This document shows, piece after piece, positions 1 through 10,536 of a DNA stretch of 64,000 nucleotides. The stretch lies in the NCBI GenBank assembly GCA_037176885.1, contig JAWWNJ010000117.1, forward strand, positions 496,001 to 560,000, read 5' to 3'. The stretch's first letter is position 1; each line of letters opens with the position of its first letter. The notes below the pieces were generated by a model. It saw only the letters and a list, made by a program, of their open reading frames with translations. It searched no databases and was not told where the DNA came from. This stretch comes from Favolaschia claudopus (taxonomy: Eukaryota > Basidiomycota > Agaricomycetes > Agaricales > Mycenaceae). Position numbers and translations under genes: made by a program.

Positions 1-1458
1 CTTGAGAATTTCGCCGAAATTCGCCGTGCTGTCAAAGAAGAACAGCTTTCACCGCCACCCGGGTTCTTTGATCAAATGCCAATCACCTTGGCTTCTGAAC
101 GGACCGAACCCCGAACCCCGAGATCATTGCTCAAGCCGATGAAAAATTCAATTAACTCTGGCCAGAGTATAGATGAGAAGATTGCTGACCTGCAAGCGCA
201 GATCAGCAGCTTGCAACGCTCTCGGACGATGACGCCAAAGGTTAACCTAACCAAGGCACAGACTGCTGTCAAAGACAGCATTGATCGACAGATCAGTGCG
301 GATCAAGGAACTCGCACATTCCGTCCGGACCCCACTCCTGCTGTGCGCGTCGCGCCAGGCAGCTTTATAGAGCGTACTCTGCGCAATGCCGAGCGCGTAG
401 ATGGTTCACCCACCCCATCCGACCCATCTGATTCGTCGAGCTCAGACTCTGAGCCCTCGGATGGGTCAGGTTCCGAGAGGTCACACCCGTCGCGTCATCG
501 TCGCAAGCGCCGTTCCTCTAAAAAGAGACGGAGTTCCCACAGGAAGAATAAAATGATATTGAAGCCTATACCTCCAAAGGAATATGATGGCTCACCGGAT
601 GCCATTGCATTCCATCGATTCGTCAAAGAAGGGTCGAACTATGTTCAACTCGGAAAAGTTCCAACCGACCAACGAGTGTTTTACTTGTCGTACTACTTGA
701 CGGCTCGTGCACTTGAATTCTACAACAGTAAAGTTGAGAATGACGAGCATGTTTGGACTTTGAGTGAATTCTTCTGGGGTTTATTCAATTTCTGTTTTCC
801 TGTGAACTTCCGCGAGAAGCAACGCACTCGATTGCGTTCTTGCCTTCAAGGCACCAAGTCAGTGTTGATTCACAAGGCCGAATGGGAGCGGATATACAAC
901 ACCATTGGTCTTGAAGCCAACCAGGAGAAGGTTGTAATGTTCTGGCGGAGCCTCAACGCCGACATACGCAAGGAAATGTTCCGGGATAAACTCGATCCGG
1001 AAACCTCCTCTTGGGCTGAAGTCACTGCTGGTGCTGAAAGCGCTGAAATTATCGTCAAGGTTGACGACGATAACGATGAACTTGATATGGCTGGATCGAG
1101 TAAGACTCAATCCAAGCCCGATGACCAAAAACTGGACTCAGATTCGAACGGGAAACGTCGTACTGGAGGGCGCGTTATCTCGGTTTCCAGTGTTGAACCC
1201 GAACCTTCAACGACTGCGTCGAAATCTCGCGATAGCGGCAAGCAACTTTCGGTTAAGAAACGAAATGAATACCTTGCTGCGGGTTTATGTTTTAACTGTG
1301 GTGTACAGGGTCACCTTTCTCGTAACTGTCCTGAACTCAACACGATGGTTTCGAAAGGAGGAAAGCCTCCCGGTTTTGCATCCCACGCGGTTGATTTCGC
1401 GCTGAACGATGATCGCGATGCTCTTTTGGAGAGCACGGAAGTTCTTGAACACTTCTAA
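1..1458 (+). CDS. Gag polyprotein of an LTR retrotransposon (5' partial)
   Basis: The frame is open from base 1, so the protein begins before the window. The first in-window ATG at 76 is probably internal. From that ATG, residues about 1-155 are a low-complexity, Ser/Pro- and then Arg/Lys-rich leader. Residues about 160-330 form the Ty3/Gypsy capsid-like Retrotrans_gag region. A single zinc knuckle of the C-x2-C-x4-H-x4-C form (CFNCGVQGHLSRNC) lies near residue 400. The protein packages element RNA into virus-like particles. No protease, reverse transcriptase or integrase follows: the stop at 1458 is followed by about 177 bp and then an LTR, so the element seems to carry gag only and would depend on a related full-length element. 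The frame is intact across 1.4 kb, suggesting recent activity or recent insertion. Family call is from the knuckle and capsid-like pattern. Confidence 0.85.
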   Translation, partial: LENFAEIRRAVKEEQLSPPPGFFDQMPITLASERTEPRTPRSLLKPMKNSINSGQSIDEKIADLQAQISSLQRSRTMTPKVNLTKAQTAVKDSIDRQISADQGTRTFRPDPTPAVRVAPGSFIERTLRNAERVDGSPTPSDPSDSSSSDSEPSDGSGSERSHPSRHRRKRRSSKKRRSSHRKNKMILKPIPPKEYDGSPDAIAFHRFVKEGSNYVQLGKVPTDQRVFYLSYYLTARALEFYNSKVENDEHVWTLSEFFWGLFNFCFPVNFREKQRTRLRSCLQGTKSVLIHKAEWERIYNTIGLEANQEKVVMFWRSLNADIRKEMFRDKLDPETSSWAEVTAGAESAEIIVKVDDDNDELDMAGSSKTQSKPDDQKLDSDSNGKRRTGGRVISVSSVEPEPSTTASKSRDSGKQLSVKKRNEYLAAGLCFNCGVQGHLSRNCPELNTMVSKGGKPPGFASHAVDFALNDDRDALLESTEVLEHF

Positions 1459-1635
1459 ATTCGCACGATTTCCTCCCTCGACATCGAAATGGTCGTCGAG
1501 GAGGGCGAGGATACCCAAATGGTTTGATTTTGATTTTTCGAAGACCATTTCGAACGTTGAATTGATTTTGAACAAGATTTATTGATTTTTGTGTCGAAGA
1601 TTGAGCTCGTCGTGGTCGACGATCTGGAGGGCGGA

Positions 1636-1837
1636 TGTGACGGATCGGCGTTCGCATCCGCTCACGGCGAGATCTGCCCGTTTCGTCCCCATGACTCCAT
1701 GTACACAGCCTTGATTTTCCTGTATAAGTAGTTTAGTTCTTGTCGTAGTAGCTTTTCCCTTGGTCAATTTAGTACTTACACCAGTTCCTTGTTGATCCCC
1801 TTGTGCCGGAACTCGACTCCCTCTCGCTTCCGTCACA
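1636..1837 (+). repeat. 3' LTR of the gag-only element
   Basis: The segment starts TGTGACGG and ends CCGTCACA, a perfect 8-bp terminal inversion of the TG...CA type. It is preceded by a purine-rich stretch (GGAGGGCGGA) that can serve as the polypurine tract. A TATAAG box lies about 110 bp from its end. Its last ~130 bp match the end of the LTR at 40312-40773, with shared TATAAGTAG, CCCTTGGTCAAT and GCCGGAACTCGACTC blocks. The 5' LTR would lie outside the window. Confidence 0.75.
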
Positions 1838-2745
1838 TCCAGCCCCCCTACTGCCTCGTCTAGCGGTTCGAGCAGTGGCCCCCAGCCTTCTCCCAGTCGC
1901 CCACAACCGAACCTCACCTACCGAGGTTCAACATCTCATGCGTCAAACACTGTTCCAACCCCGCCGCCACCACCTTCACCGGCAGAACCCTCATCAAACC
2001 TCAATTTGGTGTCCTCTGATAATGGAGCACAATCAGGAGACATCTGTAAACCGGAGTCTTGGGTCTATGTTCAACGCGCTCAGGTATGAGCCTTTACTCG
2101 GACTGATTCGTCCTTTTAGCTCAAGTTTTGAAAGAACTCAGCTCCTACCGCCGTTCGCATCGTCGAGATCCTTGCACGTGAAGGAGCAGCCTCATTGAAA
2201 TATCCTGGCAATGTCGCAGTCATAGCAAACTCCTTCATCGTCTTGGATGTCAAAGACCCTCGATTGAATATGCCTGTCCTTGTTCCAGCCCAGGAAGACA
2301 GCATTCTTGTGTATCCGAAGGTGACCTGTAGTATTCCTATGAAGCTGTAGGCTGAATGAGAAGAAACTGTAGGCTGAATGAGGTCACAGGAGATTTTGTT
2401 AGCGCTCAATGCCCAGCATGACTGTGTGTCATGCAAATGCACGGCGGCCGCTGTTCCCATTCATCAAGAACGCATTACCACGTCTCCAACAGGGCTGCGA
2501 GTATCCCATTCTCCCGAGCAGCGATTTCTCATAAATATGCATGCATTACACAATGCTCACCTTATCCGGGACGTCCTTCCTCGCTCTCTTACAGCCCCAA
2601 CTCCATATCTTCAAGACCTAGCTGCGAGTTATCCTGGACAGCTTCGGGCCTTCGGCAAACGGGACCGGCCAAACGCGCCGAAACTCAGGCAAAAACCAAA
2701 GCAACACGGGGTTTCTGAGCACATCTGCTGTTGTTGGAGAGTTGT
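1838..2745 (+). pseudogene. Broken multi-exon gene of an Agaricomycete multicopy family
   Basis: A Ser/Pro-rich exon runs from the LTR edge to 2083 and ends at a good donor (CAG|GTATGAG). The next exon (to about 2321) encodes IVEILAREGAASLKYPG and VIANSFIVLDVKDPRLNMP. A 68-nt intron (2322-2389, GTGACC...CACAG) leads in phase to an exon encoding QHDCVSCKCTAAAV, a Cys cluster, and then NMHALHNAHLIRDVLPRSLT. I recall this Cys-rich plus HNAHLLR-like arrangement from abundant uncharacterised Agaricomycete proteins; no function is known to me. The first splice junction changes frame by one base near 2140, and the 5' part is missing because the LTR element abuts it. The reading is therefore a truncated pseudogene, or an exon set split by the retrotransposon. 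Confidence 0.55.
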
Positions 2746-2746
2746 C

Positions 2747-3196
2747 CTATGGTGCACATCGCATAAGCACCACTAAATAGGTCTTCATTGACGTCTCAAA
2801 TCGCCCAAGAACAAAAAACCAAATTTTATATTGCATTTTCTGTACTGAAATCTCATGGAGGGCTTCTTCAAAACGCTAGGGGAAGGACATAAGTTGCAGC
2901 CAATAGCTTTCCAACGACTTTGGGAGCATGTAACTCGGCGTCCGGACTTATGGCTACCCAATAAGGATATGTGTCGTAAGCACACGTGAGTGATTGATTG
3001 ATTGTATCAGTGATGTCTCAAATCCATGCCGTGAAAATATATTTATTGTGAGTTTTGAGCGGATGAGAAATCCCTCTAGAGAGTTTAGTCTACTATCTAA
3101 TCGGAGTGTTTTGGCCAGAGGATCAGGCGTGGGAAGGCTCTGATGTGGTGCAAATTTCGTTCCTGTTTGGTGGTGTTTATGCGATGTGCACCATAG
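2747..3196. mobile_element. MITE with 35-bp terminal inverted repeats
   Basis: Bases 2747-2781 and 3162-3196 are inverted copies of each other with 32 of 35 matches, starting CTATGGTGCACATCGCATAA. The 450-bp unit has no credible ORF. No convincing target duplication is visible. A diverged end of the same family (CTATGGTG, CACCACTAAATAGG, GTCTCAAATC blocks) lies inverted at about 41275-41360. It sits at the broken 3' end of the preceding pseudogene. Confidence 0.7.
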
Positions 3197-3455
3197 TGCC
3201 GCTTGAAAGTCTCGGACAGCTATCTGTATTCGAGTGTGAGCGTGAGCCGCAGCCCAACGCCAGCAGCCAGTTTCCTTCTGAAAAAGCTCAGAGCGAGCTT
3301 GCACTGCCGCAACCCCTCTGCCATTTTGTCTCGGTCCTCTTGAATTATGGTGGTACTTCACATGCGCGTCGATCGCTTCGGCTCGAATTTCTTCGCGTTC
3401 CTGCTCCAATTTCCGGCAATGTAGCAACAGCAGATCTATATTAATAGAGAGTTTG

Positions 3456-3638
3456 TGCGAGCGACCCAGGTCGCTTTTCGACCGCTCAGATCTCCGAAAC
3501 AAAAGATACCAGGTGTGAGCTCTAAGCGACCTAGAAGAGTATTGCCCTGGGGCACTCCTAGGTCGCTGGGACTTCACACCTGAGACTGCTCGTTGTCGAG
3601 ATCTGAGCGGTCCCAAAGCGACCCGGGTCGCTTCGCAT
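3456..3638. repeat. Foldback element, near-complete hairpin
   Basis: The left arm (GCGACCCAGGTCGC, then GACCGCTCAGATCTC) is repeated inverted at 3598-3634. A second inverted pair (CAGGTGTGAG...AAGCGACCTAG with CTAGGTCGCT...CACACCTG) lies inside it. The whole ~180 bp can fold as one long hairpin, and the ends are themselves palindromic. It has no coding capacity. Confidence 0.7.
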
Positions 3639-4170
3639 ATTATCTTCTGTGCCTTCTGATTTAGCGTTCACTCATGTGAATTTGAGATGAAGCACACTTA
3701 CTTGGGAGATCTGGTTCTCCGTTTCGCGCCTGCGCAGAGGCTACAGCCGAATGTCCTCCAGGATTGCAGATGGAGCAAAGCCTATGATATATGAGGTGGA
3801 AGATGTTGAGAAGGAGAAACAGGCAGCGCACGAGCTTTGCTTTTCATTGTCACCCAATAATGAGCGCCGCACCCGCTTGACCCCTGACCGGCGAAGGCTC
3901 TCTGTTATGAGCGTCTCTGCATATTCTCGCGTCTCGTGTCGTTGCGAGTATCTAGCAAGCTCTTCTTCTTCGAATGGGTCGCTAGTTGGAACACAAAGCT
4001 CGTCGTCGTTGTCGGGTATTTTGCAATTGTATAGCAGGCAGGGTGGAACGTAGGGAACAAAAGGATATTTATTGGGGGAGCTTGCTCCCCCTTTTGTCAG
4101 AGCCGACACCAAATGGTGATGAGGCTGTGCTGGAGCGTTGATGGGTATCGTAAATCAGCATGTGCCGTGC
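3639..4170. other. No recognised gene; short ORF and palindrome
   Basis: Opposing ORFs of 123 codons (minus, 3741-4112) and 100 codons (plus, 3751-4053) overlap almost completely; neither resembles a known family. A palindrome GGGGGAGCTTGCTCCCCC lies at about 4075. The same core GGGAGCTTGCTCCC recurs near 31192, beside another orphan minus-strand ORF. This may be a shared exon or element end. Confidence 0.3.
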
Positions 4171-4586
4171 TGAAAACATGTCCCGATACCTGATATTACT
4201 GATGGTTTGTGATCCAGCACAAGCCCGCCTGATCCAGAGTGATGTAATGCTGATTCTGCTGATGGAACACTCTGGCAGTGTCTTTTCTGCTTCTAATCTG
4301 CCTGCATCCAGTTTACCGCTTCATGCATAAAACAGATGTCAGACCATGAGTAATCTTCAAATTTGCGAGGTATGTACTTGAAAACATGTCCCGATACCTG
4401 ATATTACTGATGGTTTGTGATCCAGCACAAGCCCGCCTGATCCAGAGTGATGTAATGCTGATTCTGCTGATGGAACGCTCTGGCAGTGTCTTTTCTGCTT
4501 CTAATCTGCCTGCATCCAGTTTACCGCTTCATGCATAAAACAGATGTCAGACCATGAGTAATCTTCAAATTTGCGAGGTATGTACT
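4171..4586. repeat. Tandem duplication, 2 x 208 bp
   Basis: The 208-bp unit starting TGAAAACATGTCCCGATACC at 4171 is repeated head-to-tail from 4379. I see one substitution, CACTCTGG versus CGCTCTGG. Such high identity in decayed surroundings points to a recent duplication. A minus-strand ORF fragment (4501-4698) runs through the second copy and was partly duplicated with it; it is not recognised. Confidence 0.9.
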
Positions 4587-5798
4587 GTATGTAGACAATT
4601 GCGTTCATGAATTTCTTCAAGTCTTGAGCTTGCACAACCAACACACAACTCGGAAATTCAGCCATCATCATTCCCCCAGTCCTCTTCAGCATCGCCAAAG
4701 TCCAATCGTCATAAAATTATTCTACTGGTTCCATAGTAAACCTAACATACTGTACAGTGTACATGCATTGAATTTGAAATGCGGATTCGTGCAAGCTCCC
4801 CCACCTGTAGGCCGGGAATCCGGCATACAAAACCTATGTTTGTATCAGGACATTAACCCAAATCTGTCAAGCGCCATCAAAGATGAGGCCACGAAGTATG
4901 CTCGTCAAAGCATAGACGAGGATATTGAGGGAGGTCCGCAGAGCATCCTGAGGATGTTACTCATGAGCGACTGAGGAGGTTTGTGCGCTGGCATCCCATC
5001 AACCTCCGTGATGGATGATCTGGCAAGCTTCGGCCGACGAGCTCCCCAATTGGCGGTGTAAATCAGTCAATTGATGTTCCATTAGTACAGCCGTTTCAGA
5101 AAAAGAATGCGGGTTTTGATCGGCCCATGTCCCATGTCTGTGGACGGGCCGAAGAAAGGCTCATGTACTATGTCTGTGGATGCGACGAGAAAATCGCGTT
5201 TTTTCAAAACGAAAAACGGGAAAAAAGAGAGAAAAAAGGGAGAGACTCAAGGAATTATACTGAGCTCGTCTACCTCATTTCTGCAGTCAAGAGCTTGTCA
5301 TACCGCTGAAAACGACGATTTTTCGGTTTGATTTGGCTATCGAAGCCGACCGTTCCGCGAAATTTCTCTGATTTCAAAACCTATGTCTTTCGGAGATAAA
5401 GACATAGGACCAGCCAATGGTTTTCAAGATTCTTATATATTCTCTCACGTCAACTCCGGCAACTCGGCGAAGGCACTGCAAACTAGACCAAATGACGCGA
5501 CCGCGTCGCGTCTCAATGCCCTTTCTTCTTCTTTTTTCTCCGCTGGTTCTTGAGCCACAACTCAGAATTTTCCTTCGATCTCTGATGATTTCAGGCTCAG
5601 TTCCGGATATCCGATCGAAATTCTACCAATTGGGACTTTCTCTGAACCTGAACAACAACTTGAAGCACATTCAAGTTGATTCAACAAGCCTCCGGTGGTC
5701 ACATAGAACAATTAACTTCTCTCTAGCTAAGTGCATTTTTGCCGGTGACCGCCCCTTGCTAAACGGTCCGGGTAGTAAACGCTATTCGGATAGTAGTA
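4587..5798. other. No recognised gene; interspersed repeat fragments
   Basis: Near 4860-4974 a possible terminal exon (DINPNLSSAIKDEA..., ending at a TGA) follows a TTTGTATCAG acceptor-like site; no partner exon is evident. Bases about 5125-5250 belong to a family also seen inverted at 59580-59700 (CCCATGTCCCATGTCTG, then purine-rich GAGAAAAAGGGAG). Nothing else is supported. Confidence 0.35.
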
Positions 5799-6390
5799 CA
5801 GTTGTGGACACACAAAACTGACAAGAAATCTTTTCCCACCCGATCTTTTTCAAAAGTGGACCAATCGATAGATCTCATTGAACGCTCTCTATACATATAT
5901 AAATCACTCAAAACTATCGAGCGGTTGGCCCGCAAATAGCCGAACAGGTTACGTGACACTCAAAATTTTGGCTGCCGTCATAGATTTCATGATAAATTGA
6001 TGATGATAAAATACAAAATAGACGCAGCTTGGCTGGGAGAATATGATTCTGAATGAAAGAAAGGATTCTATCGAGCCGTTGCGGAGATATAAAAATGTTT
6101 TTGCCTATTACATCACCTGTCAAACAGCAACACTCCCATAGATCGGGGCAATGGGTGGCAGTGCCCAAAAAACTCATTTTTTTCGATCCTCGGAAACCGC
6201 CTCAAACAGCAAATCTGGGAAACGACTTTCGGCCGAAAATCTGGCCGCCGCAACTTTCTCGTAGGAAAAACTTCGGAGCATGTTTTTTGAGCTCTTTGGG
6301 TAATTCTGAGTCCAGGAAAATTAAAATTGGGTCCCAAATAACTCTAGATGAGTCGCAACGCGACTTGTCAGTTTTGTGTGTCCACAACTG
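5799..6390. mobile_element. Tc1/mariner-type MITE with perfect 27-bp TIRs
   Basis: Bases 5799-5825 and 6364-6390 are perfect inverted copies, starting CAGTTGTGGACACACAAAAC. The left end is flanked by TA, the target duplication of Tc1/mariner elements; the right flank reads TG, one change from TA. The CAGTNGTGGACA start fits fungal mariner ends. The 592-bp unit has no transposase frame and is a nonautonomous copy. Confidence 0.8.
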
Positions 6391-6682
6391 TGACATGCTG
6401 TGCCCCCAAGAGGGAGGGAGGGTCCGGGTCACTAGCCATACAACGGTCCGCGCATCCGGACCCTCGTCTCTGCCGACGCGGTCGGGACTTGTCGGAGTCC
6501 TCGGAGAAGGCCAGTGAGTCATGACCTTTTACTTCAGCACCCAGAAATCATTCCGTTTATTGTGCGACGTTGCCGACATAAAATATCATTCTGAGGAGAC
6601 AGAAATATAGGGAATATATCAAAATGGGAGGATAGGCGAGATGCCAGAGCAAAAAGCCTGAAGAGAAAGTCTTTACAACGTA

Positions 6683-7324
6683 CTGTAGCACTTTGTATGG
6701 GTGAAACGTAACGCGTAACGCCCGCCCTGTTTCGTTTCAACGGTAACGCATAACGGTCGGGTGGTTTCCCTGAGGACTGCGTGACAAACAAAGATGTCGA
6801 ATTATCATGTTTGTGGCTGTAAAATCTAGCTGAATCTACTGCTATAACTTAGCTATAACCCTCCTCCTCCTCACTGCACTCAATCACTCTCTACAATCTT
6901 CGTCAAGATAGAACCGGTACGGTGCATCGGAGACCACGGGCAAGGTGCTGGGAAGGTGTACCGAAAGCTGGCCGAGGTAGTTTAACTAGTCGCTCGAAGA
7001 GGGCTTGTGGTGGACCCGTCGCTGGTTTAGGTGTCTGAGCGTGCGCCACGGCGCAGGGTTCATGAAAAAGAAAAAAGGTGTATTACGGAGCCCGTAACAG
7101 GAGAAATGCGATCTCCAAGGGCTATGGATACAAAGAAAGCATAAACGAGAGCTAAAAATTGCCCAGAATCCGTTCAACGTTTGGAAATAGATTTTATCGG
7201 TGTTTGCCCGCCCGTTTCCAAAATTCTATGATGTCACGCATAACGCTGAGGCCGTTTTTGGTTTCCATGCGTAGCGTTTCCAGTCACGCTCGAGGGTCTG
7301 TTTCACCCATACGAAGTGCTACAG
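6683..7324. mobile_element. TA-flanked MITE, 25-bp TIRs
   Basis: The ends start CTGTAGCACTTYGTATGGGT and match inverted over 25 bp with one mismatch. TA flanks both sides (6681-6682 and 7325-7326). The 642-bp interior is AT/GC-mixed without a coding frame. TA duplication and short TIRs suggest Tc1/mariner-type mobilisation in trans. Confidence 0.75.
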
Positions 7325-8474
7325 TAGTCTCAGTTTTGGCTTGAGAAAAGCGGGTCGGCAATGACACCTTCCTATTTTGGGGGTACTGTCAAAGAGGTCT
7401 GGGAATTGCCGCCTGCCTCTTGATTCGCCCAACAATGGAGCGCAACACGTGACTGCAAGGGTATTCATTGTTAAAATTTTCCATACAACGTCGGAAAAGT
7501 GACTTAGAAGCCTCTCCACCCCTCCCTCCCTACGTAATGCTTATGTAATCCGACTGAATACGGTAATTTCTTGACAGTTTTCCCACCCAAGCCTGATTTT
7601 TTGGGTCACATAACTGGCAGTTTGGGTACAAACACTGAGACAGCCTCCCAAAATGAGTTGCAGTCTCATCTCAAAAAAATTTCCCGTGTTCAGTCTGGGT
7701 CGGCAGAATATTATGTATTATGTGATCCAATACATTTTTTCGACATTTTTTTCCCGACCCTCCCAAACGCATTTTTGAAGTGTTCTGCAGCTTTGTCCAA
7801 AAAGTGAAATAAGAGGCCAGGGACCACCCCCTCCCTCCCAAGGCTGTGTCTCGGCTTTTGCCGGTGACTACCCCTTGCGTGACTGCCACGTCGTCGGTTG
7901 CGCCCGATAAATTCGACCAACTTACCAATTTTTATAAGACTAGTCAAGGAACAGGGTTCCCTTTGGGATGGCATACGTCCCTACCTACGGCTGGTGCACA
8001 GCTTGTCGGGGCTCCGCCCCAAACCCCGCGGGTTTTTTTTCTTGCTGGATTGCGTGCCCTCGGCGCCGCACTACCGCTCGCTGCACTCGCGGTGCGCGGC
8101 GCCGTCGGGAAGGTTCGTGGGAACCGGGAGCAACATCTCGACAGCCGGCAGCGACATCTCGACATGGTCCCGTGGTTTCGTGTCAAAGTCACGTTACTTT
8201 TCACGTGAGCTGATCCTGTATAGGACAAGCTTTAGCTCCCTGCCTCCGGCACGGCCGGCTCGCTGCGCTCGCCGGCCTCCCTCCGTTCGGTCACACAGCT
8301 TGTTGGGGCTGGCCGCCCCAAACCCCGCTACGCTCGCTCCGCTCGCGACGTCTCGTGTGGTTTTGTGGTTTGGTGTCAAAGTCACATGAAAAAACATGTG
8401 ATCCATCAATTCTGATGGCCCGGTGCTGTTTTTAGCATAAGAGTCTGATCACGAGACTATTATAAGACTTGGAA
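7325..8474. other. No gene; GC-rich repeated segments
   Basis: Two related GC-rich segments lie about 300 bp apart. Each has CACAGCTTGT(C/T)GGGGCT followed by CGCCCCAAACCCCGC, then GTGGTTT(C/G)GTGTCAAAGTCAC (about 7996-8195 and 8296-8390). A block GGCGCCGCACTRCCGCTCGC near 8065 recurs at about 59838. These look like an interspersed GC-rich repeat, not genes; the overlapping ORFs on both strands follow from GC bias. Confidence 0.4.
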
Positions 8475-8476
8475 TT

Positions 8477-9593
8477 AGGGGTGCTCAATTCTTAGTTCAG
8501 TTCGTTCAGTTCACTTTTTACAGCTGTTTGCAAAGCTAATGGCACTTTCGATCATTTTGTATATGAAGAGCAATTTAAATGTCCGAACTTGTATTGCTCC
8601 TTACACAACCATTTATGGACCAATCAGCATGATTCTAAGTAGGCTCATTTTGTAGCGTTTTGACAGGGCTTTCATCCTATATCTAGGGTGTCCCCTAATC
8701 CGATCCCTTTGCGTCCCTTGACTGCCGGTCATCGGGAATAATACGAACAACGAACCTGAAAAAACTTGTTCATTTCTGTTCAATCACTTCGATTTTTGAG
8801 ATTTTGTAGCCATTACGTAGGTAATGAGGTCTGCAAGCTCAAAATGTAAGACAACAGCAAACCACTAACAGCAGAATGAAATGATTGAGGAAGTGATCGT
8901 TCTCGGCGCTGAGCAATTGTATCTGCATATTTTCAAAAGGTGTGATTGCAGACCTGATTTTAGCTTTATTCTTCCGCTAATATTGCTTTATGGCACACAA
9001 AACCGTCCAGAATTGAGCCTGAACGAAGCAAATCACATCCCAGTTGGGACAACAATCTCGGCATGATGTCATCACATTTCGGAAGCACTTGCCGCTATTT
9101 GCCGGCTGTTTGGAGCCCCTGCCGAAGTGCTTCAGACCAAAACTTGAACTGTGTGAATTGGTTGGAAATTGAATGAGATATGAGAGCGGGAAGATAGGAC
9201 GTTTGAAATGCTTTCTTTTCATAAAAATTCAGGAGGTGCCATTAACTATGCAAACAGCTGTAAAAGAAAATAATTTGTCAATCAGTCGATGCGAACGATC
9301 TTTATCGGTGTCGTAATGCCCGCCCTCCTGCGCGCCAGCTACTGCTGTTGCCTTTTTTTTCTCGACCGATGCGACCCCACCTTGCCCATACCCATGCTTC
9401 TAGTTCACCCAGGCATTTCGACAACATTTCGTTGCTGCAAATTAATGTTCTATGAATGCATGAACACGGCGGGGAGGGCGGCAGTGCGGGTGGTTGATAA
9501 CGATTGTTTCCATCAAGTTTCCATCAACTGATTGACAAATTATTTTTCTTTAAAAAGTGAACTGAACGAACTGAACTAAGAATTGAGCACCCC
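8477..9593. mobile_element. Nonautonomous DNA transposon (family A) with long TIRs
   Basis: Ends start GGGGTGCTCAATTCTTAGTT and are inverted over at least 43 bp, flanked by TA on both sides. The inverted homology continues inward to about 75 bp (CAGCTGTTTGCA...TAATGGCAC), but on the right it is split by an inserted element at 9263-9550. The interior has a short ORF (8881-9066) matching the longer minus-strand ORF in a second copy at about 55499-56014; a third fragment is at 38047-38152. The encoded peptide matches nothing I know. The TIR start resembles hAT ends, but a 2-bp TA duplication fits mariner better, so the superfamily is open. Confidence 0.75.
9263..9550. mobile_element. MITE nested in the TIR of the family A element
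   Basis: Its ends are inverted copies (AAAGAAAATAATTTGTCAAT... against ...CTGATTGACAAATTATTTTTCTT). It interrupts the outer element's terminal repeat exactly at CTG|TA, with TA regained at 9551-9552. The uninterrupted left TIR of the outer element (CACTTTTTACAGCTG) gives the empty-site sequence, so this is a clean nested insertion of 288 bp. Confidence 0.75.
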
Positions 9594-9595
9594 TA

Positions 9596-10536
9596 TTTAG
9601 GGTTCGCTGACATGACAATTAAATTGTGAGCTGACTGACAAATAATTGTCGTCCGACTCTCCACTGAGGTGCTTATGCATTTTTGTGCCCCCAATGAGTG
9701 GGAGTGGGCAGCGATGGACATCAGATGGGCTGATGGCAGGCCCCACAGCCACATCAAATGGTGCCGCGCCAGAAACGTAGCACTTTGAGAATTGTAGGCT
9801 CGATATGAGCAAAGAATGCATGGAACCAGCTGGCTATTGCTTCAGAAAAGTCAATAGTCCAGTCAGAATTAATAAAATACAGACGATTGCTCAGCGAGAG
9901 GAAATTCGGAGTGAATGTCACGCTGTGTCACGCATCCAGTGCGCCCAGAGGGTGACGGGACGGGACGAAGTTTTTGAGCCTGTGCCGGCCCCGGCACACA
10001 GACTTTGAGAGACAAAGTTGGTTGGGAGATCAAAATCTATGATTTGGCCGAAGGGATTTCAGAGAAATGAAGTTGTGGTCGAGATATGGTCTATGGCTAA
10101 GACCTAACTTTTTCAATTTTTTAAAATTCAAAAATCCCTTCGGCCAAATCCTAGTTCTATATCTCAGTCACAACTTTGCCTCTCAACTTTTTCGGCATGG
10201 TGCGGCTGCCGCTCACAAAACGTCGCGGCGTTTCGGCCATGCCATTTGGCGGGGAGGCGGCATCAATCAATATGTACAAGCAGAACACTGATGGCTCGAT
10301 CGCTGCCCACTCCCACAATGAGTGCCGGCGCAAACGCGTTCCCAAAAAGGAAATTCACGTGATGTGTTCGGGGAGGGGGTGAGCTGGGGAACTTCTCCAT
10401 TCCGAGGGTGATGGCAAAACGGTCCAGGTTCCCACGGTGGGTCATTGTTTTACCCTTCCCCAAGGGGAAATCCCTCGGCCGGGAAAACGCGTTTTCGGCA
10501 CCCAGAAAAGCCTCGGAATGACCGATTTTTCGTCCC
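9596..10536. other. No gene; short inverted and interspersed repeats
   Basis: An inverted pair GATTTGGCCGAAGGGATTT lies at about 10039 and 10133. From about 10400 to 10545 runs a repeat containing GGGTGATGGCAAA and AATGACCGATTTTTC, also found at about 54685-54810 and 59695-59715. No coding region is supported. Confidence 0.4.

Noticed and set aside
7990..8390. Overlapping plus-strand proteins in three frames
   Set aside because: All three frames are open because of GC-rich repeated DNA; none has a domain and both strands behave alike.
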